A stretch of DNA of 64,000 nt from Daedaleopsis sinensis (Eukaryota > Basidiomycota > Agaricomycetes > Polyporales > Polyporaceae), in NCBI GenBank assembly GCA_033807695.1, contig CM066308.1, positions 2,542,001-2,606,000 of the forward strand, written 5' to 3'. Shown here piece by piece: positions 12,622 through 23,321 of the stretch. A program made the translations under genes and the position numbers. The notes below the pieces were generated by a model. It was not told the DNA's origin and ran no database searches. It saw nothing but the letters and a program-made list of their open reading frames with translations. The first letter of the stretch is position 1. Each line of letters starts with the position of its first letter.

Positions 12622-12629
12622 GATGGTGG
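12622..12629. repeat. Target-site duplication, left copy
   Basis: The octamer GATGGTGG directly abuts the outer end of the left inverted repeat of the MITE. The same octamer directly abuts the outer end of the right inverted repeat at 13322-13329. Eight-bp duplications are typical of hAT transposons. Confidence 0.85.
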
Positions 12630-12670
12630 AGGACCCCCGACATATCAGCCAAATGCCTGATCCCGATTTT
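12630..12670. repeat. Left terminal inverted repeat of MITE
   Basis: The first 16 bp match the right end perfectly. The following 25 bp match with a few changes, keeping GCCA.ATGCCTGAT. Confidence 0.8.
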
Positions 12671-13281
12671 CCAAAACGGCCAAAAATTGTCCGGGGCATC
12701 AGGCCCCAATTTTGGCCGTTCATGTCCGGAAAACACCAGGCCTCCGGGCGTTGCGCAAAATTTTGTCCGGATCCTTGGATCAGGCCTCCTGTGCCGCAAT
12801 TTTCGTCCGGACCGCCGGAATCAGGCCTTCCTGGAGCTCAATTTCGTTGGAGCACACTCATTGTGCTTCCAGGTCGAGCACAGAGCCCTCTCTAACCAAG
12901 CCAGATACTATGTTCAGCTCACAATTGAAGTCAGGGAGTTTGGCAGTCGTGGCCGGTCATCGCCGGAATGTTGCCGCCCGTTCTTGTGTTCCAGCGGCAA
13001 ATGTCTTGCCGGTCCCATTACTACTTTGACTAGTATTGAATATTGAATATTGATGGCCGAGGCTATAGACACTAAGTAATTCCTACTTACTGTACTTCAC
13101 ATATACTTGCTCTCATATACTAACCGCCGGTCTCGGCAGGCCGGTACGTCCGGGAGCATAGCCTGGGATCAGGCTTCGAGGTTGTCCGGCCAGGTCGTCC
13201 GGACCATTTCACCAGGCATCCCGCCGCCGAAAGGTCAAATTTGTCCGTTGGCATCAGGTTCAGGACCCCCCTCGAGGTCCG

Positions 13282-13321
13282 GAAATGGCATCAGGCATCT
13301 GGCGTATATGTCGGGGGTCCT
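13282..13321. repeat. Right terminal inverted repeat of MITE
   Basis: Reverse complement of the left end. The outermost 16 bp (13306-13321) are identical to it; the inner part carries ATCAGGCAT and a short mismatch. Confidence 0.8.
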
Positions 13322-13329
13322 GATGGTGG
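13322..13329. repeat. Target-site duplication, right copy
   Basis: GATGGTGG, identical to 12622-12629 and placed immediately outside the right inverted repeat. Confidence 0.85.
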
Positions 13330-14471
13330 TGGAAATATGGTGGTGGAAGTCAGGAGAAGTCTGATGACGGAACATTCCACCACCGAGGACGAGCGACGCA
13401 ACCGGTGTGCCTCGTCCCGGGGGCTCAGCGCTCAGCAGTGTCAGCACGAAGGGCAAGATGTATTTCGCGGGCCTTGGTGTTGTCAGCGCCGTACGCGTGG
13501 CCTTGAGCTTAGCCGCTGGTGATAGTAGGGTTGTGCATACTCGCAATTGGCTCGTGCGGCAAAAGGTTGCCTGAGGCTGTACGACGTGCCTTGGTCGCGT
13601 GCAAGGTTCGTATGTACGCCTCTGAGCTGGTGTTGGCCAAAGCTCGATGACCTCGGTATACGAGGATGTCAAGTCTGCGGTACTAGTGCTGCGTCAGCGT
13701 AAATCTGAGCTGAGGGAGATAAGATTTCACGGTGCACAAGATTTGGCGAGGCCTCCTGCGGTCTATCTTTGATTCTTTGATTGCCACTGCAGCGATTGCG
13801 CTTGAAGTTTTGAAGACTCGAATTCATGGAAACCTGCAAGGAATCAGGATTAGCCTGTATGTTTGTCACAGCATCATTAGAGCTGCCACATCCAATCTAA
13901 ATCTATCGGGAGTAAGTAGTCCGACGACCCATAGCGCCACCGAAAAGTTCCTTCGCCACATTCGATTCTCGACAACGATGTTGCGATCTTCTGGTGCTCA
14001 TCGACATCGCCGGCATCGGATGATCAGAGTATGTTGCTGGATGTCGGTGAAGATGATGCAACGATTCGGATTGTACTTACCGTCATGTTGTCTCAAGGTT
14101 GCCAGATATCATGAACACGCGTCTACTCACCGCCCACCGCCGCGAGATATCGACGTCATCATCGATTCCGTTATGTAGCAGTCCAGGGAGCTCTCGCACT
14201 GTCTCGTAGTTGTCTCGTACGTGCTCAGCCGCTGACAGTGACGGGACCTGGACTACGGGACCCGAGTCTCGCCCGCTGGCAGGCGCGCCAACCCTATTGA
14301 GTCGAGCGGCGCGTGAGATCATCAGGCATGCGCTCCTTGCCGCCGACGTCGACCCTCTCCTCCTGCCTCCGAGCCCAAACCCGCACCGTCTCCCTCATCT
14401 CCCCCCTCCGTCTCCAGCAAAAGACGACGACGACGACAACCTCCCTTCTTCGCCACACTCGCCCGCTCACG
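13330..14471. other. Intergenic with unresolved open frames
   Basis: A + frame at 13732-14178 (148 codons) and several - frames overlap here. One - strand stretch near 13925-13985 reads MWRRNFSVALWVVGL, like a membrane segment, but no gene could be closed around it. It may hold a decayed multi-intron gene. The right end (about 14330-14470) is pyrimidine-rich and probably contains the PNPO promoter and 5' UTR. Confidence 0.3.
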
Positions 14472-15214
14472 ATGACTACCGGGACCGCAATCGCCCAGCC
14501 CACGCCCGACACGCTGCAGATCGTCGCCCACGAGCAGTACGACGCCCCGGACGACCTCTCGCCCAGCACCGTCGCGCCCTGCCCGCTCGCGCAGTTCCGC
14601 GCGTGGTTCACCGCCTACCAGGGCTCCGTGCACGAGCCCGAGGCGATGACGCTGTGCACGAGCACCCCCGCCGGCGTGCCCTCCGCGCGCGTCGTGCTCC
14701 TCAAGCAGGCCGACGCCCGCGGCTTCGTGTTCTACACCAACTACACCTCGCGCAAGTCGCGCGAGCTCGCTGCGAACCCCCACGCCGCCCTCGCGTTCTA
14801 CTGGCGCGACGTCCACCGCCAGGTGCGCGTCGTCGGCCGCGCCGAGCGTGTCGACCGCGCCGAGAGCGACGCGTACTTCCACTCGCGCCCGCTCGGCTCC
14901 CAGCTCGGCGCGTGGGCCAGTCGCCAGAGCGCGGTCGTCGCCGAGGGCGAGGTCCAGGCGCGCGCGGAGAAGATGCAGGAGCGGTTCGCGGAGGACGTGC
15001 CCCTGCCCGAGTTCTGGGGCGGCTGGAGGATCGTGCCCGAGTGAGTGTTCGGTCCAGCTCTTTCTGTCCTCCCCTGCTGATGCGTGCGGCGGATAGTGAG
15101 GTCGAGTTCTGGCTTGGGAAGCCGTCCCGTCTGCATGACCGCGTGCGCTACACCCGTGTCGAAGGCTCGCCCGACGACGCGCCCCAGTGGAAGATCGAAA
15201 GGCTCGCACCCTGA
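14472..15214 (+). CDS. PDX3: Pyridoxamine 5'-phosphate oxidase
   Basis: Two exons, 14472-15040 and 15097-15214, encode about 228 residues. This FMN enzyme oxidises pyridoxine or pyridoxamine 5'-phosphate to pyridoxal 5'-phosphate, the last step of vitamin B6 activation and salvage. Family marks are [39 protein letters not shown], the [13 protein letters not shown] strand and the C-terminal dimerisation part [16 protein letters not shown]...WKIERLAP. An upstream in-frame ATG at 14328 would add 48 Ser/Thr/Arg-rich residues resembling a mitochondrial presequence; I kept the conserved start because that stretch also looks like pyrimidine-rich 5' UTR. The second exon carries the C-terminal domain and exists again 393 bp downstream (15490-15607). 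Confidence 0.93.
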
Positions 15215-15440
15215 TCAACCGACCGACATACGCAAACGCCATGAAAGGCGGAAAAGGGAGTATGTTCTCGTAAAGCAACTAGAGGTCGCCAAGAGAGCAG
15301 TGTATCTAATAGTGTGACATCCCAATAGCACCATAAAAATCATACATGCATTCTAAGCTACAGATGTCCAGCAACCTTCTGCCGGCCGCCCGCGCCCCAG
15401 CCTATAGACAACAAGCGGCACTCCAAGGCAAGTGCTCCCC
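15057..15440 (+). repeat. Tandem duplication, copy 1 (PNPO intron end, exon 2, 3' region)
   Basis: This unit begins in the PNPO intron at GCTCTTTCTGTCC, covers the last exon and about 220 bp downstream, and ends at AAGTGCTCCCC. The adjacent unit at 15441-15888 repeats it in the same order, with small insertions. Confidence 0.9.
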
Positions 15441-15888
15441 GCTCTTTCTGTCCTCCCCTGCTGATGCGTGCGTCGCGCTGGGTGGATAGTGAGGTCGAGT
15501 TCTGGCTCGGGAAGCCGTCCCGTCTGCATGACCGCGTGCGCTACACCCGTGTCGAAGGCTCGCCCGACTATGCGCCCCAGTGGAAGATCGAAAGGCTCGC
15601 ACCCTGATCAACCGTCTCAACCTCTCCAGCCAAGATCTCGTGATCGTCGTTCCGCCAACATGCAAAACAAGCAAGAGCGGAAAAGGGAGTATATTCTCGT
15701 GCAGCGAATAGCGGTCGTCAAGAGAGCAGTGTATCTAATAGTGTGACATCCCAATAGCATCATAACATAAAAATCATACATGCATTCTAAGCTACAGATG
15801 TCCAGCAACCTTCTGCCAGCCGCCCGCGCCCCAGCCTATCAGCACCCACAACAGACAACAAGCGGCACCCCAAGGCAAGTGCTCCCCG
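15441..15888 (+). repeat. Tandem duplication, copy 2
   Basis: Second copy of 15057-15440. It keeps the intron tail, the exon, and a long identical 3' segment with GAGAGCAGTGTATCTAATAG (about 15293 in copy 1 and 15722 in copy 2). It differs by an insertion before the acceptor (GTCGCGCTGGG) and a few insertions in the 3' part. Confidence 0.9.
15490..15607 (+). pseudogene. Duplicated PNPO terminal exon
   Basis: A second copy of PNPO exon 2: 118 bp, same length, frame, acceptor (GGATAG) and stop. The encoded C terminus differs from the first copy by one residue (SPDYAPQWK instead of SPDDAPQWK). Because acceptor and frame are intact, the exon 1 donor at 15041 could splice to either copy, so this may be an alternative terminal exon rather than a dead copy. 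Confidence 0.75.
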
Positions 15889-16026
15889 GACGTCGATACA
15901 CAAAACACCGCCAAGAAACCCTGCTCGAAGCTCGACGACCCCGACGCCCCGCCCGCACGGACACAGGTATGTAGGGAGGATAGCGTGAGGCAAACCCGCG
16001 ACACGTCAAGAAACACGCAACTGGGA

Positions 16027-19000
16027 TCAGAACCACGTCATCCAGCCGTTGTCGCTGTACTCGGCCGCGACGAGCTTGAAGCTCGACGCGCCCCCGCCCG
16101 CGTTCCCCGGCGCCCCAAACGCGCCCCCGCCCCCGCCCGCGCCCCCCGCTCCCGCCGCGACGTACCCGCCGTCGTTCAGGCACCCGGACCGCTCCGCAGA
16201 CACCCCGAAGCCCGGCGGCGGCCGCGCGACGAGGTGCAGCTGCCCGGGCATGAGGATCGGGTCGTTCGGCGGGGGCGTGCCCGCGATCGCCTCCTCGTAC
16301 GCGCGCACGATGTTCGCGTGCGCGCCCTCGACGGGCCGCGTGCCCGCGTCCGCGTCGCGCGGGACGGGCCCCGCGCGCGGCGGCGTGATGAGGCCCACGC
16401 GCAGCCCGAGCTTGTGGATGTCGTCGTCGACGGCGCACTCCTGGTGCGTCCCGAAGCGGCTGTGCAGGTACGCGCTCCGGGCGCGCTCGAAGAGCGTCTC
16501 CAGCAGCGGCTGAAGACCGGGTTCGTCAGATTGGGGGGACAGGGCGATACGTATGGAGGCGGCACTCACGCAGGCTTTGGCAGCGATCGGACACCGGTCG
16601 CTCACGTCGGTGAACAGCCTGAGGACCTTTGCTAATTCGAGAAGAGCGCTGGACGCCATGGGTGAGGGCGGGACCCGGATGACGAGCAGTGACAGAGCGA
16701 CCTGGCACAAGAATCGGTGGTTAGCGCACGATGCGTTTCATCTGTCTCCGAGAAGATCGGCGCTCACGGCAGAAGACAAGCCATTCGCCCACAGAATTTG
16801 CGACCGGACAGAGTACTCGGGCTGCTGGCGGTAGTACGTCTCCAGACTCCACAGCAGGCTCAGCGAGGCTTGGTATATCGCGACGACCGAGGACGCGAAT
16901 CTGTGATTCGCCCAGAAACCCTCGCCGAGTGCCTGTGTGAAATATTGCCTGTGCAAATTCAGAATCGCTGTGACGGGCGGTAGGTGAGCGACCCCGGAAC
17001 GCGTCCGTGCTTGCTGTCTGACGCACCAACTTCGCGTGTCATGTGCGTCCATGTCTGGACGACACAAAGCCCGTTACCGGACGTTGTTCCTGGGGTGAGC
17101 CGCATGAACGGAGGGACCTCAAAGTTGCGTATCTGGGCATCCAACGAGAGAATATCCGAGTAGGGCGGAGGGTTCGTGCTCGCGATAACTTCTAGCACCG
17201 GTGAGAAACATTTTGCGGTGAATGTGTAGTGCCATCGCTGGTCTGCGAAGCGAACAAGAGGCTCAGCGAACTGTGGATATGTCAGAGGAGATGAGATGCA
17301 CGCACAAACTTCCCGGAAGCCCTGTGGAGGGAACTCGCTCGTCGTCGGTGGATCTACGTCGACATACCGCAGCGAGAGGGATGGTGGGCGCCGCAGCATC
17401 AAACCCTGTGAGATGACGTTTCGGAGTTAGAGACAAACCCTAAGCTCGTGCAGCCAAACCACCTACCAGGCGGTGATCAACGTTGAGCATGCACCACAGC
17501 AGCGTTTTCCGCTTGTCGACCTCCTCAGGGATGACCTTTGAGCGGCTGGCACAACGATCTGCCGTCGACAGTTCAGTCATTGGGCAGGGGCTACACCAGT
17601 AATGGAGGGCTCACTGAGGCCAATCTGTCAATGTATAATGGTCAGGAGCTAGGCAGGCGCGATCCAGAACATGTAGTGACGTACTCCAACAGCAAGTTTG
17701 GCCGCAATGCCCTGGGAGAACAAGAGAGCGAACATCAGCATCCATTGATAACCGGCTGGTGCATATGGCGTACCAGTACAGCCCAGGCGTATTCATGTGC
17801 ATCTTTGTCGGCCGAGAACATAGTCAGATATCGAGACATGTAGAACTGCCACAAATCAGCCGCCGCCGTATGGCTCACGAGTGAGAACGAGTACGTACCA
17901 ACGCATTAATCGCGTCTATACTCGGCTCATTAATGACCGAGGTCTCACACAGCGCCGCTCTCGACAGCTGGTGGAATCGTTCGGCATCATGGGTCCATGA
18001 ACGGTGGCTGCGTCTCTGGTCGACGCAGGCGCCAATGGCGAGGATGATGAGGAAATACGATAGCCGGTGCGGATTGAGGGAGTCGGGAGACGCGTTGTAA
18101 ATACTGTGCACCATGTTGGGGACGCCGTCGCTGCCGTCCGAGTTCTGACTGTGTTTCAGCGCACGCGCTAGTCAGCGTCATCAAGTAATTTGCCGCGAAG
18201 CAAGGCGGAGAGAGGTGAAGGGGGGAGGGTGAAGGGGGGAGGGTGTGTGGAATGGAAGTGAACTCAGACGCACTGCCATGCTGCATGTTCTGCGGCTTGC
18301 TCACAGAGGTACCGTGCGTCGTGTTGGGGTGGGAGCAGCTCCACGATGCGTTTGCGGAGCGTTGGGTTGAGGTCGACGGAGAGGTGACTGGGCGCAGGGA
18401 AGCGGTCGCTGAATCGGAGGATATCTGGAGGTAACCCATAATCCTCATGATTGCCGTTCGCGGGAGGTGAATGGCTCTGTCGCTATGAAGTCCCGGTAAG
18501 AGTCTCGCCTGACCTTCGGGCATTCGGAACCTACATCACCAAGTGTTGGTGGAGAGGCGGGACCGCCTAGCCCGAACTGCGAAGGGTCGCTCCGTTTGCT
18601 GCCATCCGCTGCGGAGGACTGCAATTGGTTAGCTTCCACACCGAATAGGTCGGCGGACTTCTTGATGAGCAAGAGGTCCTCTCGTAGCAGAGGGTGTGCG
18701 GACTGCAGGTCTCCAAGAGCCTCCTCGAGTTCCCGTATGCGAGCGCTCATTGACTTGATCTTGTCATGGAGTTGCTCGGTATTGGCGAGGATGAACCTGC
18801 GCGGGCCAGGGTAAATGCACGGATTCGTTTGATGTTGCGGCCTGAATATATGTGCGCGCACCTACTGCCCTTGCCACCGGTGAGCGCGCCGTCGGGGCAT
18901 ATCTCTGCGCACCCTCTCTTGCAACACGACTGGCAGGGAAAGACGCGATCACACTGTTTCGAGCAGAAGCCAGAGGCGTCAGTGTCGCGGCGCGCTCTCC

Positions 19001-19388
19001 AACGAGGTTCGGGCGCACCTTGAGCTTCAACCTGTGCGCATACATGGCGCGGTTGAGTGGCGGGACAAGACACACGGGCGACGACGCACCTCCTGCATTC
19101 ACCACACGAGAGAGGCCGTTTCCTGTTCTTCTTGGAGGCGGCATCCGCTCCTCCGTCTTGGTCGGGGATTGCAGAGGTGCTTGGACCGGGGGGGCCTGGG
19201 ATGTAGGGGGGAGGCGGGGGCGGGTCGTCGAATCTTGGACGCTTTTGGCGGGGGGCGAAGTCGCCGAGGGGAGGGTCGTGGACGGTGCTCATGCTCTTGG
19301 AGGAGAGAGAAGGACGGGCGAGGTCGAGCGCAGACAGGGAGACACTGCGCGGGCGTCTCCCGGGGCCTTCACCGAAAAGTGCGGACAT
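16027..19388 (-). CDS. Zn(II)2Cys6 fungal-type transcription factor
   Basis: A multi-exon gene on the - strand starting MSALFGEGPG. The first exons (19388-19090, 19031-19019, 18953-18862, 18796-18514) encode a Pro-rich leader, a binuclear zinc cluster split by introns (CGECRR, LKLK, then CDRVFPCQSCCKRGC) and a leucine-rich coiled coil (SARIRELEEALGDLQ). Later exons include 18443-18274, 18148-17899, 17845-17774, 17711-17685, 17624-17615 and 17558-17467. They carry a fungal_trans region, with SYFLIILAIGACVD, GIAAKLAVGIGL and VDKRKTLLWCMLNVDHRL. The final exon ends EYSDNGWMTWF. Such proteins bind CGG-type sites in the nucleus; the target pathway is not evident. The start lies 132 bp from a divergent small membrane-protein gene, so a shared promoter is possible. 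The region 17450-16700 has several short introns and its exact joins are less sure. Confidence 0.88.
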
Positions 19389-19520
19389 GCTCCTCCGGTC
19401 TCAGCTATTTTCCCTTATTTTCCACATTTAACCCTCCTAAGTAACCGTCCGATCGCGGTCCCGACGCGAATATGTACTTGTCCGCCCCGGGCGCTCCGGC
19501 GCTCCTTGCTGCGTCCCGTC

Positions 19521-20024
19521 ATGTTCAAGCCGAAGCCTCCCCGCCTCCCTCAGCTCCGCGTCGTCCATGCCCAGCGCAGGACGGCGAGCAGAAAGCCCAA
19601 CCCATGGCCAGAGCCCCAGGGGCAGCCTGAAGCGCCGCGGCTGCGGACGTGGGTCTACCCCGTCTCCCGCATAGCCAACTTTCTCATCGTGCCCAGTGCG
19701 TCGCTCTTCTCGCTCTTCACCGTTTGACGTGGCTCACCTGTTCTGCTCTAGCCGCTATTCTCTACGCTGTCTTCTTCGCCGACTTTGGGGACCACGAGCA
19801 CGTCTTCATGCCGGTATGTCTTCACCTCCGCTCTCCGCGTTCCCCACCCACACCTCCGTCTCGTCCAGCCGAGGCGCTGGCTCGCCGCCCAAAAGGCCGC
19901 CTTCTTTTCTTTGACTCCCGAGGAGGAACAGCTCGCCGGCGTAGATACGGCTACGTCCGAGCCGCCCAAACAAAGTTCGGAATCAGGAACACACCGGTGG
20001 TACGCATTACCCCCTCCCAGCTGA
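19521..20024 (+). CDS. Small single-pass membrane protein
   Basis: Three exons, 19521-19695, 19752-19813 and 19869-20024, join in frame to 130 residues. The N terminus is Pro/Arg-rich and basic. A hydrophobic segment follows (SRIANFLIVPTAILYAVFFA, about 48-68), then ADFGDHEHVFMP and a polar C terminus (FSLTPEEEQL). A basic N terminus with one membrane span would suit a mitochondrial or ER membrane protein. I do not recognise a named family. The good splice phases and 132-bp divergent spacing from the transcription factor support a real gene. Confidence 0.7.
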
Positions 20025-21189
20025 CTCTAAACTCACCGAATGCTGGTTCTCAGATCAGATTCCTATGGCCTGACAACTCAGCTGCGCGGCCGGCACACCA
20101 CCCGCGCCATATGCAATCCATTAATCCCGCCGACCGCTCGCCCTCAACCGTCTGTGCTCGGTCCGATGTACTGTATCATGCCGGCGGAGAACGTGGGAAG
20201 ATCGTCCGCATCTTTGGTCTCGTCAGTCCGACAGCCGTGCAGGAACCCGTCAGTCGCAGTGGGAAACCATCTCCCGCTTTTCGAGTACAAACACCGGTCA
20301 GGATTCTGCAGATAAACTTATGGGGCGCACGCGGGGCGGATCCTCGGTGGGTCTTGACCTCCCTGGTCGATGTCGTAGACAGAGTCCGAACATCGAACGT
20401 TGAACCTCGGTTTCGAGCGAGACTCCGTTCTCCACGATCGCTCACCCCAGGTTGGAGTGCGTTGCGTCATGCAGCCAACTTCTTGCTGGACACGGCAGGA
20501 CGCTGAGCAGTTCTGAGTTATCCAGCGGCGCAGAACTGCACATGGCGAGTCTTATGGAATCATTTGTCATGCCGCCCGCGAATGGGTATGTCACAACATG
20601 TCAGTCGAGAGCCTGGGGCCCGAGGCCCACGGACACGGACTTTGTCCCCAGTCTCGCCCGTGCCTTTGGGTTATGGATATCTAATATCTCCGGTATGCAC
20701 GGTAGAGCCCGGCTCGTGGAAGCCTGGTGTGTTATCTATACGCTCATGCCTTCTCAGACAGATCCCCCGAACGACATTCCCTCCGGTATGAGAAGTCGTG
20801 GGGCGGCGTATGGCGGCGATTATCAGACGAGGGTGAAACCCATGCGACATCCCAACTGTCGAACATCAGCCTTGCACTTTGTCATGCATTCATGAGCGGC
20901 CCGTCCTAGTCAGTCGTACTGCCTGCAATGCTCCATTTCCGACCACAACGGATACTTTACGATGATGATCGATGATCAATCACAGTCGCGTGACGCGACA
21001 TCCCAGGCTCAAAATAAGTACCTTAAATTATGCTGTTCAGGTTGGTACTACCTTGGAGTTGATCCATTCCACTGGCAGCTCACTGATGCAACAAAACCAT
21101 TCACAGGCGACTACGCTGGACACTGGCGCAAATGGTATAACAAGTCAGGCCTGGTCCTGACGGCTCAGTACTGAGCAGCTTCTCTGAGG
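20025..21189. other. Intergenic with weak open frames
   Basis: A 147-codon + frame at 20452-20895 (inner ATG reading MASLMESFVMPPANG at 20542) and a 70-codon + frame at 20962-21174 are present. Neither has recognised motifs or convincing splice partners, and the stretch is less GC-rich than nearby exons. One may be a small unrecognised gene. Confidence 0.25.
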
Positions 21190-22035
21190 CGCGATCCGGG
21201 TGCTCTCTATGACTCTATGAGAAGCCTGCCTCGATCATGCACCTTCGATCCCCGGGTGTGGCGACATGGAAGCGACTGGAGACGCAGGCCGGGAACTCTC
21301 GTGGCTGGTCGCGACCAGTCGACGAGCCAGTGCATTCCAGATACCAGAGGAATATCCACCCACCTCAAATGAGGGCCGCCGAGGACACTTGGCCACATCC
21401 ATTGCCGGATACGGATAATATCCTAGAACGTCTGAACTTGGTCCGACAAGTACTGCACCGGTGACTCTGCATGACTGGCCACCGCCTTGCCGTCCGCAGC
21501 TCCTGGGACTCCTATACGCCTCGTTGAAACAGTGAAGGCGGAGCAGATATGCGCTCAAGGTCGGCCCGATGCCGCTCGGAACGCTACGGGCTCTCTCGCC
21601 TGCATGCCTATATACGCACCATGGAACGACGTCTGAATGACAACTCGAAGCACCTGCATCGCTCTGCACACCCACCATGCACGCACTATCATTTTCTGTC
21701 GCGGCGGGCCACATCGCGAGGGCGAGGGCCCTTCCTAGCATGCACGGCTCGCGCGTAGCACCGTACTCCGGATGCTCTGAGCTTGCCAGGCGCTCTCTCA
21801 CGACGTCTGGCCCGCGGCCCAACATCACGATTGGGACTTGGGGCACAGAACCCGCGGCATATCCGTACGTCTACATATACCCCTTCGGGCTCGTCGTCCT
21901 TCCTATGCGCCAGCCAATGCAGCTTCACAGAAACTCTCCCTCCGCAACCGCCATCTGCCGTCACTCGCACGGGCCCATTCGAGCAGTCCCAGAAGGGGGC
22001 GGGACCCTCGAAGTCCTCGATAACTGAACGGACGC
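21190..22035 (+). pseudogene. Decayed copy of alternative oxidase promoter and first exon
   Basis: This segment resembles the AOX 5' region 1,645 bp to the right. Shared parts include upstream promoter sequence (GGGAACTCTCG near 21290 and 22875; CAGATATGCG near 21545 and 23198), a TATATAC box before the start (21610 and 23262), and the start ATG at 21677. The encoded presequence MHALSFSVAAG resembles MHALPSSVAAG of AOX, and both carry RRSLTTSGPRPNI. About 25 bp of the exon is missing after that motif, and the copy of exon 2 degenerates after PNSPSA. The diiron domain is absent, so no oxidase can be made. The frame remains open to 22027 (117 codons), so a short peptide is possible. Confidence 0.75.
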
Positions 22036-22780
22036 CGAAGACCGAACAAACACGATCGAGTGCATCCAAGGTTGATTCGGAGAAGCGGCTGATGTCTATC
22101 ATGCTCAACTCATGCGCGTTCGGCTCTTGTCCACGACGCTACTAGGACACAAGATCTATGTATGAGTTATTTACTGCCAACTGGCGTAGTATATGCGTAC
22201 ACTGCTCACAACGTCATTCAGGTCCCTGCAGTGATACCCTGCATAACAGACTCGGCGGGCAGGTAGCGTCTACAAACAGTGAAGAGAACATGTAGTAGTA
22301 CTTGTCAACATATGACATGCTCCTTTATCTGTTAGCAGATATAGAGACGATACTAGGCCCGGGTGACTGGAGGGTCGTAGTCGCAGCCTGGTAGCACTAG
22401 ATAGTAGAGAGCTGTAATAGACGCCTGGTGAGACAACTTGTCTTCGTACCGTCACCATGCCGTGTGCGTCAGCGTCCAGCGTCGCGACCTCCTCTTCCCT
22501 TCCTACTCTGCGCGACATGAAACCATCTGTCTTAGATAACTATGCGGCTTCTTGAATCTCAATGCCTACCCTCTGCCGTCTATGATTCAGCCCCGTTGAA
22601 GCAATTTGTCGGAATGTAAGCGCTCATCGTCTCTTACTTATCTACCCCATCCCATCCCCGTCGACGTCTCTAGCGAAAGAGTACCACTGTACTGCAACCA
22701 GGCGCAGCTCGAACTTAGCGCTTGGCAGGGAAATATTTGGTGGGCATCCCAGGTGTTTCTACAGCGCGGTCCGAGGGCTG
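22036..22780. other. Intergenic, no gene seen
   Basis: Between the decayed AOX 5' copy and the promoter region of the intact gene. Relatively AT-rich with many short frames; no splice-supported gene, RNA gene or clear repeat was found. The AOX-related homology resumes near 22765. Confidence 0.4.
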
Positions 22781-23261
22781 TCTATGAGAAGCTCCTTCGC
22801 TGGTCATGCACCGTCTCTGCGCTTCGATTCCCGGCGGTTGCGGCATTCATGGGATCGATAGCAAAGACCCGACCCGGGAACTCTCGCGGCCCACCCGCAC
22901 GAGTCGAGGAGTACGTGCAAACGGTGCATTCGAGGTGTGCTCCGAGCTCAACCGCGCGTTCTGTCATTGGCTGCTAAGGGGCGGCACGCGATTGGCCACA
23001 AATACCGCCAAATCCGGTAAGTGTCGTAGTACGTCTGCACTGCATTTGACTTGGCCCCAGAGGGGCCTACGCCGGTGAGTCTACGTTCTCCGAGTTATTG
23101 TCTGACCGGCGCAGCTCCTAGAGACGACTCCAGGCCTTTGTTGAAACACCGTTGATCGGTGAACACGTCCCCCGCGGACGCCCAAAGGGGTTTTGGCAGA
23201 TATGCGGTGACGCTCGGGACGCCCCTCGGAACGTTACGGACCCTCTCGCGAGCACACATAT

Positions 23262-23270
23262 ATACCGTCT
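23262..23270 (+). promoter_or_regulatory. Probable TATA box of alternative oxidase gene
   Basis: An ATATATACC sequence about 55 bp before the AOX start codon. A matching TATATAC lies at about 65 bp before the start of the decayed upstream copy, which argues that it belongs to the duplicated promoter. Confidence 0.4.
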
Positions 23271-23321
23271 CCGTCTGCACGGACAAGCATCTGCATTTCT
23301 TACCTCCATACCCCACCTACC

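Larger units (their letters stand above)
12630..13321. mobile_element. Non-autonomous hAT-like MITE, 692 bp
   Basis: The element begins AGGACCCCCGACATAT and ends with the exact reverse complement (13306-13321). The inverted repeats continue imperfectly for about 40 bp; both ends share ATGCCTGAT after a short mismatch. An exact 8-bp duplication, GATGGTGG, flanks it. Inside, motifs of the type TCCGG...ATCAGGC recur in the subterminal parts (near 12654, 12701, 12782, 12819, 13152, 13254 and 13290), resembling the subterminal transposase sites of hAT elements. There is no transposase frame, so movement would need an enzyme encoded elsewhere. The 8-bp duplication points to hAT; P-type elements also make 8-bp duplications. 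Confidence 0.82.

Noticed and set aside
12630..13321. Coding frames inside the MITE
   Set aside because: They are short, differ between frames and match repeat structure rather than protein motifs.
14313..15044. PNPO start at an upstream GTG or ATG as the main start
   Set aside because: The first 48 residues come from pyrimidine-rich leader-like sequence and are outside the conserved protein; kept as an alternative only.
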